From Bin87 sp965116565 (lineage in GTDB: Bacteria; Chloroflexota; Dehalococcoidia; Lucifugimonadales; UBA3495): a stretch of 64,000 nucleotides of DNA. Both the position numbers and the translations under genes were made by a program. Below, piece after piece: positions 63,177 through 64,000 of the stretch. The stretch lies in assembly GCA_965116565.1 (NCBI GenBank), contig OZ220699.1, positions 1,302,001 to 1,366,000 of the forward strand, in the 5' to 3' direction. The first letter of the stretch is position 1. Every line of letters starts with the position of its first letter. Below the pieces are notes generated by a model. It did no database searches, had not been told where the DNA came from, and saw only the letters and a program-made list of their open reading frames with translations.

Positions 63177-64000
63177 ATGCTGATTCAGAAAGCTGGAATT
63201 TCTAACGTGGGACCGATCAGAGAACCTATCGAATTGGAGTTCGATCCGCACGTCAATGTTCTGATCGGTCCCAATGCATGCGGAAAGACCACCGTGTTCA
63301 ACGTGCTCCGGCATTGCGCGTTGGGCGTTGATGTTGATCACGACTCCGTTAGCGTGCACGACAGCATGTTGCACCAACAGGAGGTTGTCGCATGGCCTGA
63401 CGCGCTTGATAGTTACATATTGCTATCAGATGGCATTCAATATGTGCTAGGCGTTCAAGGCTACGAACTTTTAGATTCCGATGGTTACCAACCATGCGAT
63501 CTAGTACCGATGGTATCAATCCCGTCGATACGATTGACATTCCCACCGGTGGAAGAGGTCGTAGCAGGATATACGTTCCAAGACACGTTTGTCGACACGC
63601 GAAATATTTTAGACTTTCGCCGTGTTTTCAGGATGCAGAATGAATACGATAAAGCGCTTGCAGAGGCTATCCAGATGGGAGATGGCCATTTGAACACCCA
63701 GGGCCAATTGGATGTCAACACTATGTTCGCCCAGATAGTGTCGGCCGGCAATCCTTTGAATCCCGACGATCCGGACGGAGAGATAGAATGGGCCGAAGAG
63801 ACGATTCTACGGTCGTGGGACATGGGCGATATACATGAGCGGACAGCGGCTGTGATCGCTACGGCGGATCAGTGTGCAGCGCAAATCTCCCGAGAAATCA
63901 TGCGGGACGAGCAGGCAACTGCATACGAATACAATCCAGCGGAACGCCTCGAGCACCATGGCGTTACAGGGGTTCGCTACGATCATTGGGGCGTTAGTAC
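63177..64000 (+). CDS. AAA family ATPase (SMC/RecF/OLD-like), 3' truncated by the window
   Basis: At least 274 residues with no stop before the edge. After a short N-terminus (LIQKAGISNVGPIREPIELE, FDPHVNVLIGPNACGKTTVF) the P-loop is GPNACGKTT (residues ~31-39), the hallmark of RecF-, SMC- and OLD-type ATPases; no signature motif or Walker B is reached. Base composition is visibly more AT-rich and codon use differs from everything upstream, so it is probably an acquired gene. May be a defence-system or repair ATPase; only the continuation would show. Confidence 0.75.
   Translation, partial: MLIQKAGISNVGPIREPIELEFDPHVNVLIGPNACGKTTVFNVLRHCALGVDVDHDSVSVHDSMLHQQEVVAWPDALDSYILLSDGIQYVLGVQGYELLDSDGYQPCDLVPMVSIPSIRLTFPPVEEVVAGYTFQDTFVDTRNILDFRRVFRMQNEYDKALAEAIQMGDGHLNTQGQLDVNTMFAQIVSAGNPLNPDDPDGEIEWAEETILRSWDMGDIHERTAAVIATADQCAAQISREIMRDEQATAYEYNPAERLEHHGVTGVRYDHWGVS

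Overview
The window is a high-GC bacterial chromosome segment. The 16S rRNA signature (for example GGTTTAATTCGATGCTAAGC) together with the gene repertoire points to Chloroflexota, most likely a Dehalococcoidia/SAR202-type lineage: three F420/FMN luciferase-like oxidoreductases, several SDRs, a CaiB-type CoA transferase, FAS1/MaoC dehydratases, a Rieske protein and many small hydrolases. The assignment is inferred from pattern recognition, not from a search.

Region by region. Positions 1-5.4 kb: a biotin carboxylase and biotin carrier pair, then three alpha/beta hydrolases (two with a lost nucleophile) and a RidA protein. 5.4-10.2 kb (minus strand): amidase, GatC-like small protein, Rieske protein with a large helical domain, a retropepsin-like protease and an alpha/beta hydrolase. 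10.3-16.8 kb: an LLM flavin oxidoreductase, then a minus-strand catabolic run (MBL hydrolase, two MaoC/FAS1 hot-dog proteins, CodA-like amidohydrolase, SDR) divergent from a class III aminotransferase. 17.0-20.6 kb: a graveyard of three IS families around an FMN-dependent alpha-hydroxy-acid dehydrogenase. 21.8-23.7 kb: a lone 16S rRNA gene with its own promoter, processing stem and terminator. 23.7-26.8 kb: thiL-tsaE-tsaB-ndk, and rsfS convergent. 27-36.8 kb: gltB-gltD, a hypothetical gene, a GMC oxidoreductase and fumC. 36.8-38.3 kb: pseudogene debris. 38.3-41 kb: inositol monophosphatase, small membrane proteins and a CoA transferase. 41-45.6 kb: an orphan DNA methyltransferase, then a radical SAM protein of the MJ0619/Tes (tetraether synthase) type, a SAM methyltransferase and a variant PlsY. 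45.6-59.2 kb: TPR protein, CMD-family protein, DUF58/DUF4129 pair, LLM oxidoreductase, atypical SDR, Pcm-like methyltransferase, VOC protein, aroK-aroB, TauE exporter and tgt. 59.3-63.1 kb: a transposase relic followed by an SDR-LLM-DUF362 cluster with different codon use. 63.2 kb to the end: an AT-richer, truncated AAA ATPase.

The most interesting item is the radical SAM / methyltransferase / variant PlsY cluster at 41.85-45.1 kb, which could make or modify an unusual membrane lipid. Others are the self-contained 16S rRNA transcription unit, a subset of enzymes whose canonical catalytic residues are replaced, and several families of dispersed intergenic repeats, some of which supply ribosome binding sites to downstream genes.
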